A stretch of 64,000 nt of DNA, from assembly GCF_900156805.1 (NCBI RefSeq), contig NZ_FTOQ01000001.1, forward strand, positions 372,001-436,000. Direction: 5' to 3'. Origin of the DNA: Roseivivax lentus. GTDB lineage: Bacteria > Pseudomonadota > Alphaproteobacteria > Rhodobacterales > Rhodobacteraceae. Position 1 is the first letter of the stretch; each line of letters begins with the position of its first letter. The translations under genes and the position numbers were made by a program. Positions 61,299 through 64,000 of this stretch are shown here, one piece after another. Under the pieces are notes generated by a model. The model searched no databases. It was given only the letters and a program-made list of their open reading frames with translations, and was not told the DNA's origin.

Positions 61299-62258
61299 TC
61301 AGACCAGCAGGGCGGCGGCGAAAAACAGCACAGGCAGCAGGCCCGCATTCCGGTTCGACCGGAAGAGCTGCAGGAGCCCGTCATTGTCGTGCAGATCGAG
61401 CCTCAGAAGCTGCCGCAGAAGGTGCCCGCCCATCGCCAGCACACCCGCAAGGCAGAAGAGCCGCGCGAGCGTCGCATCGCCCGGCACCGCCAGCAGCACC
61501 GCCGCCGCCATCAGCGCGACCGTCAGGCCGAGGAAGACCGCGAGATAGCGCGGCGTCGCGTCCCCGAAGAGCCGCGCGGTGGACTTCACCCCGATCAGCG
61601 CGTCGTCCTCCTTGTCCTGGTGGGCATAGATCGTGTCGTAGAACAGCGTCCAGGCCATGCCGCCTGCATAGAGCAGCAGCGCCGGCAGGCCCAGCGTGCC
61701 GGTATGCGCGGCCCAGGCCAGCAGCGCGCCCCAGTTGAAGGCGAGGCCCAAGAAGATCTGCGGCCACCAGGTGAAGCGCTTGGCAAAGGGATAGATCGCC
61801 ACCGGCGCCAGCGCGAGGATGCCGAGCCAGACCGCGGTGGAGGTGTAGGTGATGAGGATGCCGAAGGCGATCAGGCATTGCAGGACCGCCCAGGCCAGCG
61901 CCTGCCGCGCGGTCACGTCGCCCGCGGGGATGGGGCGGCGCGCGGTGCGCGCCACCGATCCGTCGATGTCGCGGTCGGTGATGTCGTTCCAGGTGCAGCC
62001 CGCGCCGCGCATCAGGATTGCGCCGATGCCGCAGCTGACCGCGATCCACAGATCGTAGGGGCCGAACCAGCCCGAGGAGACCGACGCCAGCGTCAGACCC
62101 CACCAGCAGGGCAGCAGCAGAAGCCAGGTGCCGATCGGCCGGTCCAGCCGCGACAGCCGCAGATAGGGCTTCAGCCGCTCCGGGGCGCGTCGGTCCACCC
62201 AGTTCCCGCTCACCGCATCGGCGATCTGGCCCTCTGGCGCTTCGTGTCGGTCGGTCAT
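61299..62258 (-). CDS. ubiA: 4-hydroxybenzoate polyprenyltransferase
   Basis: A 319-residue membrane enzyme that attaches the polyprenyl chain to 4-hydroxybenzoate, a committed step of ubiquinone synthesis. First Asp motif NDITDRDID at 91-99 and second YAHQDKEDDALIG near 212-224 bind the diphosphate through magnesium. Eight to nine hydrophobic helices. The polyprenyl donor derives from the ispA/dxs route encoded earlier in the window. Divergent from rsmE with an 11-bp gap, so promoters must overlap the coding ends. Confidence 0.93.
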   Translation of the reverse strand: MTDRHEAPEGQIADAVSGNWVDRRAPERLKPYLRLSRLDRPIGTWLLLLPCWWGLTLASVSSGWFGPYDLWIAVSCGIGAILMRGAGCTWNDITDRDIDGSVARTARRPIPAGDVTARQALAWAVLQCLIAFGILITYTSTAVWLGILALAPVAIYPFAKRFTWWPQIFLGLAFNWGALLAWAAHTGTLGLPALLLYAGGMAWTLFYDTIYAHQDKEDDALIGVKSTARLFGDATPRYLAVFLGLTVALMAAAVLLAVPGDATLARLFCLAGVLAMGGHLLRQLLRLDLHDNDGLLQLFRSNRNAGLLPVLFFAAALLV

Positions 62259-62269
62259 AGGGTCCGCCC

Positions 62270-63013
62270 ATGTCAGGAATTCGCCTGTTTGTATCAGCGC
62301 CCCTGTCCGAGGGGCAACCGGTCGAGATCGGACGCGATGACGCGCATTACCTCTTCGGGGTGATGCGGCAGGGCGCGGGCGGTCGCGTGACGCTGTTCAA
62401 TGGCCGCGACGGCGCCTGGGAGGCCGAGATCACGCAGGCGGGCAAGCGCGGCGGCGTGCTGACCTGCCGCGCGCAGACCGCGCCGCAATGGGACCCGCCC
62501 GACCTGTGGCTGCTCTTTGCGCCGGTGAAGAAGGCGCGCACCGATTTCATCGTCGAGAAGGCGGTGGAGATGGGCGTGCGGCGGCTGGTACCGGTGGCGA
62601 CCGAGTTCACCAATTCCGAACGACTGCGGCAGGACCGGCTGCAGGCCCATGCCAAGGAAGCGGCCGAACAATGCGGCGCCGTCTTCGTGCCCGAAGTGGC
62701 CGAGCTGCAGAAGCTGTCGCGGGTGCTCGATGACTGGGATGACGCGCGGCGGTTGATATTCTGCGACGAGGCGACGGCGCGCGCGGGGGAGGGCTCATCG
62801 GCCCGGGCGGGCCTTTTCGCAGAGGCGGGCGGCACGGGGCCCTGGGCCGTGCTGATCGGCCCCGAAGGCGGGTTCTCGGAAGGCGAACGCGCCCGGCTCT
62901 ACGGCATGGCCGCTGCGCATGTGGCCAGCCTCGGCCCGCGCATTTTGCGCGCCGACACCGCCGCCGTGGCCGCGCTGACCCTGTGGCAGATGCGCTTCGG
63001 GGATTGGCGATGA
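62270..63013 (+). CDS. rsmE: 16S rRNA (uracil-1498-N3)-methyltransferase
   Basis: A 247-residue SPOUT-fold methyltransferase. The N-terminal PUA-like part has HYLFGVMRQGAGGRVTLFNG. The knotted C-terminal domain has VEKAVEMGVRRLVPVATEFT, LIGPEGGFSEGERA and LGPRILRADTAAVAAL, which are the SAM-binding signatures of RsmE. It modifies U1498 in the small ribosomal subunit. It overlaps the next gene by 4 bp. Confidence 0.94.
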   Translation: MSGIRLFVSAPLSEGQPVEIGRDDAHYLFGVMRQGAGGRVTLFNGRDGAWEAEITQAGKRGGVLTCRAQTAPQWDPPDLWLLFAPVKKARTDFIVEKAVEMGVRRLVPVATEFTNSERLRQDRLQAHAKEAAEQCGAVFVPEVAELQKLSRVLDDWDDARRLIFCDEATARAGEGSSARAGLFAEAGGTGPWAVLIGPEGGFSEGERARLYGMAAAHVASLGPRILRADTAAVAALTLWQMRFGDWR

Positions 63014-63543
63014 GCGGCTTCATCCGGCCCGAGGCGTGCGCGCTGCTGCGCCGATGGCGCGAGGCGCTGGCGGGCGCCGGGATCGTGGCGCTGGGTGCGC
63101 TGATCTGGGTCGTGGCGCTCGGTTGGGTGGTGGCGGGATTCGGCGCGATCGTGGCCTTGGGCGGTGTTGGGCTGCTGCTCCTCGGCCTGCAGCGCGGGCG
63201 CTTCCGCAGCGGCGAGGACGGGCCGGGGATCGTCACCGTCACCGAGGGCCGGCTGATGTATTTCGGGCCGCTTTCGGGCGGGGTTGCCGATCTCGACGAC
63301 GTCACCGAGGTGACGCTCGACCGCGATGGCCGGCCCGGACATTGGCAGATTGCCCATCAGAGCGGCCCGCCACTCCATATCCCGGTGACCGCGACCGGAA
63401 CGGACGGGTTGTTCGACGCGTTCGCGGGGCTGCCCGGCTTCGACACCGAGGCGATGCTGCGCGCCCTGCGCGCGCCGGGCACGGGGCGGTTGCGGGTCTG
63501 GCAGCGGCCGGGCCGGACACCCGCGCGCCCGCGGCTGCATTGA
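63010..63543 (+). CDS. Membrane protein of unknown function
   Basis: A 177-residue protein I do not recognise. Two adjacent hydrophobic helices (about 29-50 and 52-67) are followed by a soluble domain with the strand pattern ITVTEGRLMYFGPLSGG and DDVTEVTLDRDGRPGHWQI, rather like a small PH-like fold. It is translated with rsmE (ATGA) and stands before the glutamate-cysteine ligase gene, an arrangement I believe is common in Rhodobacteraceae. Role unknown. Confidence 0.75.
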   Translation: MSGFIRPEACALLRRWREALAGAGIVALGALIWVVALGWVVAGFGAIVALGGVGLLLLGLQRGRFRSGEDGPGIVTVTEGRLMYFGPLSGGVADLDDVTEVTLDRDGRPGHWQIAHQSGPPLHIPVTATGTDGLFDAFAGLPGFDTEAMLRALRAPGTGRLRVWQRPGRTPARPRLH

Positions 63544-63630
63544 CACCTGCCGCAATCCTGACCATGGCTTGACCCGACGATCGGGCCGACCATCTGAGGC
63601 GAACCCGAGCCCAAAAGACGGAGCGCCCCC

Positions 63631-64000
63631 ATGTCCATCCCCCAAAGCGGCGGCGGGCTGATCGAGGATCAGTCGCAACTGGCGGAATACCTCGAAGCGG
63701 GCTGCAAGCCCAAGGCGGACTGGCGCATCGGCACCGAGCACGAGAAGTTCGGCTATCTCAAGGGATCGCTCGACCCCTTGCCCTACGAGGGCCGCCAATC
63801 GGTGCGCGCGGTGCTCGAGGGCCTGCGCGACCGCCATGGCTGGGCGCCCGTCGCGGAGGCGGGCCACCTGATCGGGCTGGAAAAGGACGGCGCCAATATC
63901 TCGCTCGAACCGGGCGGTCAGCTGGAGCTGTCGGGCGCGCCGCTCGAGACGATCCACCAGACCTGCGACGAGGTGAACCAGCATCTCGCGGAGGTGCGCG
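63631..64000 (+). CDS. gshA: Glutamate-cysteine ligase, N-terminal part (runs off the window)
   Basis: The first 123 codons of a gene with no stop before the window ends. MSIPQSGGGLIEDQSQLAEY is followed by WRIGTEHEKFGY, the ATP-grasp-like start typical of plant/alphaproteobacterial type glutamate-cysteine ligases, and by GLEKDGANISLEPGGQLELS, a substrate-binding segment of the family. The enzyme makes gamma-glutamylcysteine, first step to glutathione, which the GST encoded upstream would use. The rest of the gene cannot be judged. Confidence 0.88.
   Translation, partial: MSIPQSGGGLIEDQSQLAEYLEAGCKPKADWRIGTEHEKFGYLKGSLDPLPYEGRQSVRAVLEGLRDRHGWAPVAEAGHLIGLEKDGANISLEPGGQLELSGAPLETIHQTCDEVNQHLAEVR

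Overview
The window is GC-rich (roughly two thirds G+C by eye), densely coded DNA from a Gram-negative alphaproteobacterium. The gene content points to the Rhodobacteraceae (Roseobacter/Rhodobacter group): an ilvE - petP - petR block like the one known from Rhodobacter capsulatus, a Rhodobacter-type porin, ubiquinone genes (ubiA, a UbiH-type monooxygenase), KpsT/KpsE capsule-export proteins, tight ATGA overlaps between genes, and intergenic hairpins of a style common in that family. Most of it is ordinary chromosomal housekeeping. I see no rRNA or tRNA gene, no CRISPR array, no transposase and no prophage.

Layout. 1-7182: end of an M16 peptidase pair, dapA, a large lytic transglycosylase, a DMT permease, and a divergent pair that looks like a split MnmC (methyltransferase on the minus strand, FAD oxidase on the plus strand). 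7353-11224: kpsT-kpsE capsule-export genes without kpsM, a Tat-type metallo-hydrolase and a small zinc-ribbon protein. 11491-21526: a transport and catabolism locus. On the minus strand an ectoine-hydrolase-like M24 protein, an ArgE-like deacetylase and a GntR regulator overlap one another. Divergent from them, on the plus strand, lies a Pot-type ABC transporter (ATPase, binding protein, DUF1330 protein, two atypically long permeases) ending in an App1-type phosphatase. Two similar TTGTGTACA sites lie in the shared control region. 21735-24938: TauE permease, ilvE, petP, petR. 25153-29170: HDAC-family hydrolase, xseB, ispA, dxs (isoprenoid precursor supply). 29391-41138: epimerase-like protein, two small lipoprotein transglycosylases, aldolase, UbiH-type hydroxylase, amidase, DapC-like aminotransferase, ftsK, lolA, hspQ.

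41279-52115: mainly minus-strand genes: threonine aldolase, YcgN-type protein, ribF, MaoC dehydratase, HAD hydrolase, manganese pyrophosphatase, YggS, a TPR sulfotransferase, the porin and a glycosyltransferase, with a DUF3576 lipoprotein on the plus strand. 52300-58722: leuS, lptE and holA overlapping, then GST, a BaiN/HI0933-type flavoprotein and a small HNH protein. 58999-64000: coiled-coil membrane protein plus BON/OmpA-type protein, ubiA, rsmE, a small membrane protein and the start of a glutamate-cysteine ligase gene.

The most unusual signals are: (i) an AT-rich patch of about 235 bp inside leuS that encodes an apparently enlarged segment just before the KMSKS loop; (ii) the M24/ArgE/GntR and Pot-type transporter locus, with a permease carrying about 265 extra residues between its first two membrane helices; (iii) a dispersed repeat of about 207 bp, present twice, each time at a convergent gene junction directly after a plus-strand stop codon; (iv) a second dispersed intergenic sequence, one copy of which overlaps a perfect 21-bp inverted repeat.
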